A DNA stretch of 52,012 bases from Campylobacter gastrosuis (GTDB lineage Bacteria; Campylobacterota; Campylobacteria; Campylobacterales; Campylobacteraceae). The stretch lies in assembly GCF_030249845.1 (NCBI RefSeq), contig NZ_JANURM010000014.1:1-52012 (forward strand), in the 5' to 3' direction. The notes under the pieces were generated by a model. It saw only the letters and a list, made by a program, of their open reading frames with translations. It ran no database searches and was not told the origin of the DNA. A program made the position numbers and the translations under genes. Position 1 is the stretch's first letter. Every line of letters begins with the position of its first letter. Shown piece by piece: positions 25,605 to 34,056 of the stretch.

Positions 25605-26144
25605 TTAGAATACTACGCCCATACCGCCGACTTGGATAAGACCTTTATTCGCTTCTGTTACTTTTGAACCATCGCTTTTTGTAATTGTAGAAGTAAATAA
25701 ATCACTAATGCCTTTATTTTTATAAAGTTTAGCACATATATCAGCTGTTGATTCGCTACCTTTTGATAGTTTTATGTGAGAAGGCGTTGTAACTGTTGTT
25801 TGAGTTGAACCAGCACCAGTTGTCGCATCGCTTGATTTTACTAATTCAATTTCAAAGCATTTTTTGCCAGCGGCTTTTATAATGCCTTTATTTTTAGCGC
25901 CATTTTCATCAAATTGCACAGCAGTCATTGCCTTGATATCTGCAACATTACCATCTTGCGCAAACTGCCCCTGAGAGGTATAGTAAGCCGTAATATCAGA
26001 TATTAGCGTAGTAAGATTTGTTGCGGCCTTAGCCATTTCTGCATCATCACGTGTAGCTGTAAGTCTAGGCACGGCAACAGCAGCTAAGATACCTAAAATA
26101 ACGATCACGAAGATCAACTCAATCATTGTAAAACCCTTTTTCAT
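25605..26144 (-). CDS. Type IV pilin-like/type II secretion pseudopilin
   Basis: 179 residues. The N-terminus MKKGFTMIELIFVIVILGILAAVAVPRL is a class III signal: cleavage after Gly4, Phe at +1, Glu at +5 (residue 9) and a hydrophobic assembly helix. The remainder has the alpha-beta roll pattern of small pilins, with two late cysteines (KKCFEIEL and ADICAKLY) that may form a disulfide. In Campylobacter such proteins are linked to the type II-like DNA uptake apparatus; no assembly genes are adjacent. TTAAGGAGTAACCT gives a strong ribosome site. The 390-bp region upstream may hold its promoter. Confidence 0.85.
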   Translation of the reverse strand: MKKGFTMIELIFVIVILGILAAVAVPRLTATRDDAEMAKAATNLTTLISDITAYYTSQGQFAQDGNVADIKAMTAVQFDENGAKNKGIIKAAGKKCFEIELVKSSDATTGAGSTQTTVTTPSHIKLSKGSESTADICAKLYKNKGISDLFTSTITKSDGSKVTEANKGLIQVGGMGVVF

Positions 26145-26535
26145 AGGTTACTCCTTAAAATAAATTTCACTTTACATACACTTAGGTAAAATTTATTTCT
26201 AAAACACCCAAAAATCAAGCGTTTAAAACGAAATTTTTAAGCAGAAAAATGATTTTACATTATAAATTTAAGCAGGATAAAGACTAAAAAGCTTTTGAAT
26301 TTTAAAGAAACGTGGATAAAAACGTTAAAGATTGGTTAGAAGTGTTAGTCGCTCCGCCTTTCGTGTAATTATAGATGAAAATTTATTTAAACCTTTATGA
26401 GATAGAAACGATAAAAGCAAGAGGTAAAAAGATAGAATAGGGGCTTAGCCCCCTTTTAAATGATATATCCGTTTATGCTTAAATTTTTAGAGTAATACCA
26501 TACGCCGTTAAATCGTATCTTTGTGAAATTTTAAA
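26145..26535. other. Intergenic stretch without a recognised gene
   Basis: 391 bp between the pseudopilin and the YbaK-like gene. It holds a candidate -10 (TATAAT on the minus strand, 26259-26264) for the pseudopilin gene and a GGGGC-TTA-GCCCC hairpin with TTTT at 26440-26457. A minus-strand stretch (26464-26528) reads NGVWYYSKNLSINGYII then stop, without a start codon, perhaps a gene remnant. I see no RNA gene. Confidence 0.5.
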
Positions 26536-27081
26536 TCAAAGGCTGGGGGTTTTATCCGCAAAATCAACAAGCTTTGGCTTTACGATACGCAGGTAATCTT
26601 CGGCGTTTAAAACGATTGAGCGGTCAAGCAATCCAGCGTTAAAGGCAATCTCGCTAAACCTGCCAAAAAGCTTCTTATCTACGACCAAAAGCAGCCGTTC
26701 ATCAAAGCTAAATGGCGGTATTGAGCCAAAGACGCAGTCCGTTAATTCTGTAACTTCGGCTGGACTTGCTAGGCTTGCCTTTTTTGCACCAAAAACTGCC
26801 GCAAGTCGCTCTAAATTCGCACTATGATCGGCTGGTAAAATCGCAATTACATTGACTTTTACGCTCTCTTTTTGGCTTAAAATACCAAAATTTTCAGCCA
26901 AAAATGAGCCACTCACGCCCTTAATCGTGCAAACTAACGCCTTTGCACCTTGCCCTAAATGCGTCCCACGAGCGGCTGCTACGCTCTCTGAGGTGCCTGC
27001 ACTCTCGTGATTTATCACACGAAATTTCGCCCCATTTTGCGATAAACACTCATAAATTTTATTAAAAATCGCCTCTGACAT
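26536..27081 (-). CDS. YbaK/EbsC-family aminoacyl-tRNA deacylase
   Basis: 181 residues from the ATG at 27081 with AAAAGGATTTTT upstream; the in-frame Met six codons earlier is less likely. The fold markers are FRVINHESAGTSESVAAARGTHLGQGAKALVC, where the conserved Lys of the QGAKALV segment is the family's key residue, and FGSIPPFSFDERLLLVVDKKLF, with the GSIPPF motif of YbaK/ProX enzymes. The family hydrolyses mischarged tRNAs (Cys-tRNAPro or Ala-tRNAPro). The length of about 180 is normal for the stand-alone domain. Confidence 0.83.
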   Translation of the reverse strand: MSEAIFNKIYECLSQNGAKFRVINHESAGTSESVAAARGTHLGQGAKALVCTIKGVSGSFLAENFGILSQKESVKVNVIAILPADHSANLERLAAVFGAKKASLASPAEVTELTDCVFGSIPPFSFDERLLLVVDKKLFGRFSEIAFNAGLLDRSIVLNAEDYLRIVKPKLVDFADKTPSL

Positions 27082-27187
27082 AAAAATCCTTTTAAACATT
27101 TATAAAATTATTACCAAAAGCAACTTAACATTTACTTCACAAAATTTATTTAAAATCCCAGCACAAATTCACTAAAAAGGATAGAAA

Positions 27188-27580
27188 ATGAAAAAGTTAG
27201 GTTTGGTATTTTTATTAGCTGGTGCTTTATTTGCAAACACGCTAAAAAACCGCACAAATGATGAGCTAATGGCGATGATAGCCACGGCTGACGCTAAGAC
27301 GATGAGCGAGATCTCGTTTGAGCTTGATAAGCGTGCTGGGGTTTTAATGGAGCAAGCGCGAAAAATCAAGGGCGATTTTAAGGATAAAATGCGAGATAAA
27401 ATTTCAAAGCTAAGCGATGATGAGCGTGAGAAATTTATGGGCGATTTTAGGCAAAATTATGAGAAAAAGCTTGAAAATTTAAGCGTAAAAGATGCTAAAA
27501 ATTTTGGCTTTTTTGGCAAAAAAGATAGGCAAAAAAATGGCAACTGCAAAAATTTAGATAAAATGCCAAAAAAGAGTTAA
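27188..27580 (+). CDS. Small exported DUF1104-type protein
   Basis: 130 residues. A signal peptide (MKKLGLVFLLAGALFAN) is followed by NRTNDELMAMIATADAKTMSEISFELDKRAGVLMEQARKIKGDFKDKMRDKISKLSDDEREKFMGDFRQNYEKKL, a highly charged helical domain that I associate with DUF1104 of Campylobacter and Helicobacter. The basic C-terminal tail is of low complexity. It lies 12 bp upstream of a two-component system and in the same direction, so it may be its target or a periplasmic accessory. The function is unknown. Confidence 0.7.
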   Translation: MKKLGLVFLLAGALFANTLKNRTNDELMAMIATADAKTMSEISFELDKRAGVLMEQARKIKGDFKDKMRDKISKLSDDEREKFMGDFRQNYEKKLENLSVKDAKNFGFFGKKDRQKNGNCKNLDKMPKKS

Positions 27581-27592
27581 AAAGGCGTTAAA

Positions 27593-28252
27593 TTGGCAAA
27601 AATTTTAGTCGTTGAAGATGAGGCTATGCTAAATGAGATGATGTGTGAGTATCTTGGTCAAAAACACGAAGTCGTGGGCGTAAAAAGCTACGATGAGGCG
27701 ATTGATTTAGCGTATGAAAACGCATTTTCACTTTGGATTTTTGATGTTAAAATCATCGGCAAGGACGGCTTTACGCTTCTTAGCGATTTAAGGCGGAGCG
27801 GACGGCTCACACCTTGCATTTTTACGACCTCGCTAAACACGATTGATGACGTATCAAAGGGCTTTTTAAGCGGTTGCGATGACTATTTAAAAAAGCCTTT
27901 TGAGCTAAAAGAGCTAGATTTACGGGTGCAAAATTTGCTAAAACGCACCTTTTTACACAGCGATAGCTCGCTTTTAAAGCTAGATGAAAATTACAGCTTT
28001 GATCTAGCACAAAATACACTTTATCAGGGGCAAAATTTAATCTCAATGCCTAAAAAACAGGCTTTGCTTCTTTCTTTGCTTTTAAAAAATCGTGATAGAT
28101 TTGTTACTCACGATGAAATTTTTAGCCAGATTTGGAGCTTTGATGAGATGCCTAGCGAAACTAGTCTTCGGGTTTATATCGCTGAAATACGCAAAATTTT
28201 GGGCAAAGAACGAATAATTAGCCAGTCAAAATTAGGCTATAAATATGTCTAA
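27593..28252 (+). CDS. Response regulator, OmpR family
   Basis: 219 residues. The N-terminal receiver domain has the acidic pair ED (residues 8-9), the phospho-acceptor Asp52 in WIFDVKIIGKDG, Thr in FTTSLN, and Lys in DDYLKKPFELKEL. The C-terminal winged helix is of OmpR type (SMPKKQALLLSLLLKNRDRFVTHDEIFSQIW ... SLRVYIAEIRKILG ... LGYKYV). The start is TTG with AAAAGGCG upstream. It overlaps the sensor kinase gene by 8 bp. The signal is not predictable from sequence; the DUF1104 gene upstream suggests an envelope function. Confidence 0.9.
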   Translation: MAKILVVEDEAMLNEMMCEYLGQKHEVVGVKSYDEAIDLAYENAFSLWIFDVKIIGKDGFTLLSDLRRSGRLTPCIFTTSLNTIDDVSKGFLSGCDDYLKKPFELKELDLRVQNLLKRTFLHSDSSLLKLDENYSFDLAQNTLYQGQNLISMPKKQALLLSLLLKNRDRFVTHDEIFSQIWSFDEMPSETSLRVYIAEIRKILGKERIISQSKLGYKYV

Positions 28253-29321
28253 ATATCGCCATATTTTACCGATTTTTTTGCTCTATTTTTTAACCAGCAC
28301 GGCGTTTTTGGGCTTTTTTGGCTACCTTTTTTACGAGCGTGAGCGTGGATTTTTAGAGCAAAAGGAGAAAATGGCAGTCCGTGAGATTAGGCACGAGCTT
28401 CAAAACAGGCTAAAATTTAACGGCTTTTTAACTGGGGCGGATTTGGGCGAATTTAACGCCACGATCGTAAAAAGTGGCAGTTTAGAGCGTCAAAATTTTA
28501 GCGACATTCGCCACTTTGTGCTATTTGATAAAAGGCGAAATTTAGAGCTATTAGTAAGCGTAAAACTAGGCGATTTTAACGCCGTGCTTTTTGAGCTAAA
28601 AGTGAGAATTTTAGCGGTTTTAGCCCTGCTTTTGTGTCTGATTTTACTCATCGCATTTTTCATAATTCGCCTATCAATTCGCCCACTTTATGAGAAAATT
28701 GAGCTTTTAAACGCCTTTGTAAGGGACACCACGCACGAGATAAACACCCCAGTAAGCGTGATTTTAATGAGCGTTGAGATGTTTAATTTAAATCCGCAAA
28801 AATACCTAAATAACATAAAAACAGCCGCCTTGACGCTTTCAAATTTATATGATGATTTGGTGGCTTTTTCGTTGCTTAAAAACACGCAAAAAAGCGAAAT
28901 TTTAAGCCCTAGCGATGTCGTTAGCGAGCGGATTTTATACTTTGAGGCAATGGCAAAAAACAAGGGGCTAAAAATCACTAGCGAGATTGAAAATTTTAGC
29001 CTAAACACGAACCGCATAAAATTTACAAAAATCGTGGATAATCTTTTAAGCAACGCCATAAAATACAGCGATGAAAACGGCGAAATTTTGGTGCGTTTGG
29101 GGCAAAATGAGCTTGTGATAAAAAATGGTGGCAGCGGGATTAAAAGAGAGAATTTAGAGGCGATTTTTAAGCCATTTACGAGATTTGATGATAGAAACGG
29201 CGGACTTGGGCTTGGACTTAGCATTGTTAAGAAATTTTGCGATGAGCTTGGCTTTAAAATTAGCGTAAAAAGCGATGAAAATTTGACTGAGTTTAGCGTG
29301 AAATTTAACCAAAATGCATAA
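28245..29321 (+). CDS. Sensor histidine kinase
   Basis: 358 residues. Two membrane helices (about 8-28 and 123-145) flank a periplasmic sensor of about 90 residues with no known domain. The H box is FVRDTTHEINTPVSVI (His about 168). The N box is KIVDNLLSNAIKYSDENG, and G motifs are KNGGSGI and GGLGLGLSIVKKFCDE. The F-box residues KPFTRFD precede the last. It would phosphorylate the response regulator encoded just upstream, with which it overlaps by 8 bp. Confidence 0.9.
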   Translation: MSKYRHILPIFLLYFLTSTAFLGFFGYLFYERERGFLEQKEKMAVREIRHELQNRLKFNGFLTGADLGEFNATIVKSGSLERQNFSDIRHFVLFDKRRNLELLVSVKLGDFNAVLFELKVRILAVLALLLCLILLIAFFIIRLSIRPLYEKIELLNAFVRDTTHEINTPVSVILMSVEMFNLNPQKYLNNIKTAALTLSNLYDDLVAFSLLKNTQKSEILSPSDVVSERILYFEAMAKNKGLKITSEIENFSLNTNRIKFTKIVDNLLSNAIKYSDENGEILVRLGQNELVIKNGGSGIKRENLEAIFKPFTRFDDRNGGLGLGLSIVKKFCDELGFKISVKSDENLTEFSVKFNQNA

Positions 29322-29414
29322 AAATTTTAAAATCTAGCAAAAATTTATAAATTTTCATTATTTTTTTAGTAATTTTTAAGTAAATTACTCCATTTGCTTT
29401 TTAAAGGGGATTTT

Positions 29415-30818
29415 GTGGAGAGTTTTACGCAGATAATTAACGACATAAACGGCTTTATTTGGGGTCCTTATTTTTTAATAACCCTGCTTCTTGGCACTGG
29501 AATTTACTTTACTTTTCGTTTAAAATTAGTTCAAATTTTTAAATTTAAAATCGCCTATCGTAGGCTTTTTGGTAGCTTTTCACTTCACGGAGAGGCAGCT
29601 GGTAAAGATGGTATGAGCTCGTTTCAAGCCGTTGCTACATCGGTAGCAGCACAGGTTGGCACGGGCAATTTAGTCGGCGCTTCAACGGCGATTATTATGG
29701 GCGGGCCGGGTGCGATTTTTTGGATGTGGGTGGCTGCATTTTTAGGTATGGCGACCAATTTTGCTGAAATTTGCCTAGCTCAAATTTATAAAAGCAAAGA
29801 CGACACCGGACACGTCATCGGTGGCCCAGCCTTTTACATTTCGCGTGGGCTTGGCGGTAGATTTGGCAAAATTTTAGCTGCATTTTTTGCTGTGGCTATC
29901 ATCTTAGCACTCGGTTTTATGGGTAATATGGTTCAGGCAAACTCAATTTCAGATGGCTTTGCAAGTGCCTTTAACGTGCCAAAGTGGTTTAGCGGTGCGG
30001 TTTTAGCACTCATTTGCACGATTGTTTTTATCGGTGGCGTGAAGCGAATTACAAGGGTGGCCGAGAAGGTCGTCCCTATAATGGCAATTTGCTACGTTTT
30101 GGTAGGGCTTATCATAATCGGCTCAAATTACAAAGAAATTCCAGATGTCTTTTTTCTAATTTTTAAAGCCGCCTTTAACCCAGATGCCGCTTGGGGCGGT
30201 GCTACTGGTGCTACAATCGCCGCTGCGATGAGATACGGCATAGCTAGGGGGCTATTTTCAAACGAAGCTGGTATGGGCTCAACCCCACACGCACACGCCG
30301 CCGCAAAAGCAAAACACCCAGTAGAACAGGCGGTTTTAGGCGTGATGAGCGTGTTTATTGACACCTTTGTCGTGCTAAACATCACTGTTTTTGTTATCCT
30401 AACCTCTGGCGTGGTGGAGTTTAGTGCGGTCGGTAAGCCAGTTTTTGAGGGCATTGGGCTAGTTCAGCACGCATTTTCATCACTGCTTGGAGCTGGTTTT
30501 GGATACGCATTTATCGCAGTTTGCCTATTCTTTTTTGCATTTACGACAATTGTTGGCTGGTATTATTTTGGCGAGATAAATATCCGCTATCTTTTTGGCA
30601 AAAAGGGGATAAAATACTTTCAAATTTTAGTCGTTTTATTCGTATTTTTAGGCAGTATTTTAAAGGTCAAGCTCGTTTGGGAGCTAGCTGATATGTTTAA
30701 CGGACTTATGGTTTTGCCAAACTTAATTGCGATTTTAATCCTAAGTCCAATTGTCGTGAAGCTTTTAAGGGATTATGATAAGGGCGTGGAGTATAAACAA
30801 GATAGCTATTTAAAATAA
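29415..30818 (+). CDS. Sodium:alanine/glycine symporter, AgcS family
   Basis: 467 residues from a GTG at 29415, with AAAGGGGA four bases upstream; an in-frame TTG seven codons earlier is less likely. About ten membrane helices are visible. Family signatures: FQAVATSVAAQVGTGNLVGASTAIIMGGPGAIFWMWVAAFLGMATNFAE (about 66-115) and ARGLFSNEAGMGSTPHAHAAAKAKHP (about 277-302), typical of AgcS/DagA. It takes up alanine or glycine with a sodium ion, in keeping with the amino-acid-based metabolism of Campylobacter. It appears to be monocistronic. Confidence 0.92.
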   Translation: MESFTQIINDINGFIWGPYFLITLLLGTGIYFTFRLKLVQIFKFKIAYRRLFGSFSLHGEAAGKDGMSSFQAVATSVAAQVGTGNLVGASTAIIMGGPGAIFWMWVAAFLGMATNFAEICLAQIYKSKDDTGHVIGGPAFYISRGLGGRFGKILAAFFAVAIILALGFMGNMVQANSISDGFASAFNVPKWFSGAVLALICTIVFIGGVKRITRVAEKVVPIMAICYVLVGLIIIGSNYKEIPDVFFLIFKAAFNPDAAWGGATGATIAAAMRYGIARGLFSNEAGMGSTPHAHAAAKAKHPVEQAVLGVMSVFIDTFVVLNITVFVILTSGVVEFSAVGKPVFEGIGLVQHAFSSLLGAGFGYAFIAVCLFFFAFTTIVGWYYFGEINIRYLFGKKGIKYFQILVVLFVFLGSILKVKLVWELADMFNGLMVLPNLIAILILSPIVVKLLRDYDKGVEYKQDSYLK

Positions 30819-30855
30819 ATTTTAAAACAAAAAATAAATTTAAGCTTTTTTAGGC

Positions 30856-30861
30856 TATAAT
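30856..30861 (+). promoter_or_regulatory. -10 box of the rpsU promoter
   Basis: TATAAT 35 bp upstream of the rpsU start codon, preceded by a T-rich tract (TTTTTTAGG), the usual pattern for strong Campylobacter promoters. Confidence 0.55.
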
Positions 30862-30896
30862 CAGGCTTTTATCTTAAACGAAAGGTGGTGAGGACG

Positions 30897-31109
30897 TTGC
30901 CGGGTATTAAGGTGCATCCTAATGAGTCTTTTGACGAAGCTTACAGAAAATTCAAAAAGCAAGTTGATCGTAACCTAATCGTAACAGAAGTTCGTGCTAG
31001 ACGCTTTTTTGAGCCGATGACTGAGGTTAGAAAAAAACAAAAGATCGCTGCTAGAAAGAAAATGCTAAAACGTCTATATATGCTTAGACGTTATGAGTCA
31101 AAGCTCTAA
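30897..31109 (+). CDS. rpsU: 30S ribosomal protein S21
   Basis: 70 residues if started at the TTG at 30897, giving [22 protein letters not shown]..., which agrees with the length and start of C. jejuni S21 as I know it. The in-frame GTG 12 bases upstream would add four residues. AAAGGTGGTGAGG precedes. S21 binds the 30S platform and helps mRNA start. It is followed by a strong terminator and opens the block of genes found in C. jejuni at Cj0370-Cj0374. Confidence 0.94.
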   Translation: MPGIKVHPNESFDEAYRKFKKQVDRNLIVTEVRARRFFEPMTEVRKKQKIAARKKMLKRLYMLRRYESKL

Positions 31110-31116
31110 GCCATAC

Positions 31117-31145
31117 AAGCCGATGAGCTTTCATCGGCTTTTTTA
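31117..31145 (+). terminator. rpsU terminator
   Basis: AAGCCGATGA and TCATCGGCTT pair around GCTT, followed by TTTT: a classical intrinsic terminator 7 bp after the rpsU stop. Confidence 0.85.
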
Positions 31146-31154
31146 GGGGATTTT

Positions 31155-31787
31155 ATGAAAAGATTGCCCGTTTCAGAAGTCGCTTTGATTTTGGGAATTT
31201 CAAAAGAAGCTGTTTATAACAGAATCCGCCGAGGCTCGTTAAAATCGGTTGAAAAAGATGGCGTGAAATTTGTCCTGCTTGATGATGATGAAAATGACAA
31301 AGCCGATGAAAAGCCAAAAAAATCCACACAAAAACCGCAGATAAATCAAGATAAATTCATAGAATTTTTACTAAATGAACTAAGCGAATTAAAGACAAAA
31401 AACGAAAATTTACAGGGTGATAAAGAGCGACTTTTTAAAGAAAAAGAGCAGATGCTAATTGACAGCAAAAACGAAATTTCGCAAATTTACAAAGAGCGCG
31501 ACGAGAAGCTAATGGCGTTTTTAAACGCTATGCAAAAGCCAATTTTGCAGGGCAAAAGCGAGATAAAAGAGGGCGTGATTGAGGCTGAGATTGATGATAT
31601 TAGCGAGAGAAAATTTATAAGTCTAAGCGAGTTTTTACGCACACTAAATTTAAGCCAAAGTGAGCTAAAAAAGGCACAAAAAAAGATAATCAAACGCACA
31701 AATCGCTCAAAATTTATAAAATTTAAAGATGGCGTGATTTTGGTTAAAAAAGATAAAAGTTTAAAACAAATTTTAGGAGATTTATGA
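31155..31787 (+). CDS. DUF3972-type protein with helix-turn-helix and coiled coil
   Basis: 210 residues. The N-terminus LPVSEVALILGISKEAVYNRIRRGSLKSVEKDGVKFVLLD resembles a MerR/excisionase-type helix-turn-helix. It is followed by an acidic linker and a coiled coil (about 75-120, FLLNELSELKTKNENLQGDKERLFKEKEQMLIDSKNE). The C-terminal domain has a second DNA-binding-like segment (ISLSEFLRTLNLSQSELKKAQKKIIKRTNRSKFIKFKDGVILVKKD). I place it in DUF3972 of Campylobacter, a family without assigned function. It overlaps the lipoprotein gene by 4 bp. A DNA-binding role is inference. Confidence 0.7.
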   Translation: MKRLPVSEVALILGISKEAVYNRIRRGSLKSVEKDGVKFVLLDDDENDKADEKPKKSTQKPQINQDKFIEFLLNELSELKTKNENLQGDKERLFKEKEQMLIDSKNEISQIYKERDEKLMAFLNAMQKPILQGKSEIKEGVIEAEIDDISERKFISLSEFLRTLNLSQSELKKAQKKIIKRTNRSKFIKFKDGVILVKKDKSLKQILGDL

Positions 31788-32392
31788 AACACATTAAAAA
31801 AATAGCAACTTACGCCGCTATTGGCGGATTTGGAGCGGTGGTTATGGCTGGACTTGCTGGGTGTGGCGAAAGCACGAGTGAGCAGAGCCAAAATGTAGCG
31901 GTCAAAGAGGGTGCTTTTGTCGTCATTGAGGAGACTGCACCGGGCAAATACAAGGTGCTTGAAGAGTATCCAAGTAGCGAAACTAGGGTGGTTTTAAAGG
32001 ATCTTAACGGCGTTGAGCGGGTGCTTAGTAAGGACGAGATTGATAAGCTAATCGCCGAAGAAAACGCCAAAATTGATAACGGCACATCAAATCTGACAAA
32101 GTCGCCAGACGCACAGCTAACAAGCGGTGGGCTGGGGCTTGGCGAGACGCTTTTGGCTTCGGCTGCTGGTGCGATTTTGGGTAGCTGGATAGGTAGCAAA
32201 CTCTTTGGCAACCAAAATTTTCAAGCCAACCGCCAAACAAGCTACAAATCGCCAACTGCCTACACAAGAAGCGTTGATAGCTTTAACAAAGCCAAAACTA
32301 CGGCAAATTCGCCAAAATCAACTAGTGGTAAGAGCGGATTTTTTGGCGGAGCGGATAAAGGCACACAAAGCACGCAGTCAAGCGGTGGCTGA
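31784..32392 (+). CDS. UPF0323-family lipoprotein
   Basis: 202 residues, corresponding in sequence style and position to UPF0323 lipoprotein Cj0371. The signal ends VVMAGLAGC (lipobox LAGC, Cys about 27). A conserved beta-rich region (GAFVVIEETAPGKYKVLEEYPSSETRVVLKDLNGVERVLSKDEIDKLI) is followed by a glycine-rich hydrophobic segment (LLASAAGAILGSWIGSKLFG) and a Ser/Thr/Gly-rich tail. Function unknown; probably envelope-associated. Confidence 0.82.
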   Translation: MKHIKKIATYAAIGGFGAVVMAGLAGCGESTSEQSQNVAVKEGAFVVIEETAPGKYKVLEEYPSSETRVVLKDLNGVERVLSKDEIDKLIAEENAKIDNGTSNLTKSPDAQLTSGGLGLGETLLASAAGAILGSWIGSKLFGNQNFQANRQTSYKSPTAYTRSVDSFNKAKTTANSPKSTSGKSGFFGGADKGTQSTQSSGG

Positions 32393-32393
32393 G

Positions 32394-32852
32394 ATGAAAA
32401 TAGTCGGTTATGACGCTAAATTTAAAAATGATTTTATCCGTTTAAATTTGGCTTGGATATCTTTGATGTTTAAAGTTGAGGATGAAGACATAAAAGAGCT
32501 TGAAAATATAGAGCCATATATAAAAAATGGTGGCAATATATTTTTTGCCTTAGATGATGATGAGAGTGTTATGTCTTGCTGTATGATAGCCCCAAGGGAT
32601 GACGGCGACTGGGAGATTATGAAATTTGCTACAGATGATAAGTATAAGGGTTTTGGTGCTGGGAGTGCTTGTTTGAAGGCGTGTATAGATTACGCAAAAA
32701 GCCTTAAAATCGGTAAAATTCTCATCGTTTCAAACACAGATTGCACCAGTGCTGTGCATTTGTATCAAAAATTTGGCTTTAAGCAAATTCCAGTTGATAA
32801 GAAAAAATTCCCATTTGAAAGGGCAAACATAGCCTTTGAGCTAAAATTTTAG
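32394..32852 (+). CDS. GNAT-family N-acetyltransferase
   Basis: 152 residues from the ATG at 32394, one base after the stop of the lipoprotein gene. The GNAT fold is shown by FFALDDDESVMSCCMIAPRDDGDWEIMKFATDDKYKGFGAGSACLKACIDYAKSLKIGKILIVSNTDCTSAVHLYQKFGFKQIPV. This has the acetyl-CoA loop Y-K-G-F-G-A-G-S and the C-terminal AVHLYQKFGF typical of the superfamily. The acceptor is unknown. It sits between genes that are neighbours in C. jejuni (Cj0371 and Cj0372), so it is an insertion in an otherwise conserved block. Confidence 0.85.
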   Translation: MKIVGYDAKFKNDFIRLNLAWISLMFKVEDEDIKELENIEPYIKNGGNIFFALDDDESVMSCCMIAPRDDGDWEIMKFATDDKYKGFGAGSACLKACIDYAKSLKIGKILIVSNTDCTSAVHLYQKFGFKQIPVDKKKFPFERANIAFELKF

Positions 32853-32860
32853 GATAAAAG

Positions 32861-34036
32861 ATGAAATTAAAAAAAATACAACCTTTAACAAACGAATTTA
32901 TGGAGCAAATCGGCTTTTCGTGGCACACGGACTCTGACGGCACGGCTTATGTGGCTGATGAGATAGTTGCTGTCACTAGCGATGAGTGTGAGGCGTATTA
33001 CGAGGCGGTAAATGAGCTATACGATATGTATGTAGCCGCCGCCCAGCACATAATAGATAACAACCTTTTTCACGAGGTCGGTATCCCGTTTAACTTAGTT
33101 GAGCTTATTAAAGATAGCTGGCAGAGCGATGTTCATTGGCATTTGTATGGGCGTTTTGATTTAGCGGGCGGGCTTGACGGTAAGCCTATAAAGCTCATTG
33201 AGTTTAACGCCGATACGCCAACTGCTGTTTTTGAAACAGCAATTATTCAGTGGGCGATGCTAAAATTTAACAAAATGGATGAAAACAGCCAGTTTAACGA
33301 CCTTTACGCTGGGCTTGTTGAGAATTTCAAACGCCTTGTCACGCTTGATGAGAACACCGATGATTTTGCAAAATACTATGAGGGTTGGAGAATTTTATTT
33401 AGCTCGGTTGCAGGTAGTATTGAAGATGAAAAGACGACAAAACTACTTATGGCAGCGGCAAATGAGGCTGGATTTGGGTGCGATTTTGCTTATGCTGATG
33501 AGGTGGTTTTTAGCGATGAGGACGGCATTTTTAAGGATAATGAAAATTACGAATACTGGTTTAAGCTAATCCCTTGGGAGGACATCGCCGTTAAAGAGGG
33601 CGAACTTGCGTTAATCCTTAAAAATATCGTGCAAAATCACAAGGCGATAATCCTAAATCCAGCCTACACGCTACTTTTTCAAAGCAAGGGCATACTTAAA
33701 ATTTTGTGGGATTTATACCCAAATCACCCGCTGCTTTTAGAAACAAAAGATGAGCCACTAGCTGGTAAAAAGTGCGTGAAAAAGCCGATTTTTGGGCGTG
33801 AGGGCGCAAATGTGGCAATCCTTGGTGAGAGCGGTAAAATTTTAAGCCAAAATGATGGCGAATACGCACAAAATAGGGCGATTTATCAGGAATTTTACGA
33901 GTTTAACAAAGATGAAAAAGGCGAGTGCTATCAAGCTGGTGTGTTTTTTGCATTTGAGGGGTGTGCATTGGGATACAGAAAAGGTGGCGAGATTTTAAAT
34001 AACGCTTCAAAATTTGTAGGGCATTACATAGAGTAG
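32861..34036 (+). CDS. Glutathionylspermidine synthase-like ATP-grasp protein
   Basis: 391 residues. It corresponds to the synthetase half of GspS (YgiC/YjfC type), lacking the amidase domain. Motifs: SWHTDSDGTAYVADEIVAVTSDE near the N-terminus, DVHWHLYGRFDLAGG, KLIEFNADTPTAVFETAIIQW (about residues 107-127, substrate and metal site) and CVKKPIFGREGANVAI (about 306-321, ATP-grasp lysine and glycine loop). Such proteins join an amine to a peptide or amino-acid carboxylate at ATP cost; the substrate in Campylobacter is not known. AGGATAAAAG precedes the ATG. Confidence 0.85.
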   Translation: MKLKKIQPLTNEFMEQIGFSWHTDSDGTAYVADEIVAVTSDECEAYYEAVNELYDMYVAAAQHIIDNNLFHEVGIPFNLVELIKDSWQSDVHWHLYGRFDLAGGLDGKPIKLIEFNADTPTAVFETAIIQWAMLKFNKMDENSQFNDLYAGLVENFKRLVTLDENTDDFAKYYEGWRILFSSVAGSIEDEKTTKLLMAAANEAGFGCDFAYADEVVFSDEDGIFKDNENYEYWFKLIPWEDIAVKEGELALILKNIVQNHKAIILNPAYTLLFQSKGILKILWDLYPNHPLLLETKDEPLAGKKCVKKPIFGREGANVAILGESGKILSQNDGEYAQNRAIYQEFYEFNKDEKGECYQAGVFFAFEGCALGYRKGGEILNNASKFVGHYIE

Positions 34037-34052
34037 GGGCAAATGCCCCTTT
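34035..34052 (+). terminator. Hairpin after the ATP-grasp gene
   Basis: AGGGGC-AAAT-GCCCCT followed by TT, overlapping the stop codon at 34034-34036; a short intrinsic terminator, weak T-run. Confidence 0.5.
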
Positions 34053-34056
34053 GTGA

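Noticed and set aside
26440..26457. Terminator-like hairpin GGGGC-TTA-GCCCC-TTTT
   Set aside because: No plus-strand gene lies upstream to be terminated and the T-run is absent on the minus strand; kept only as part of the gap description.
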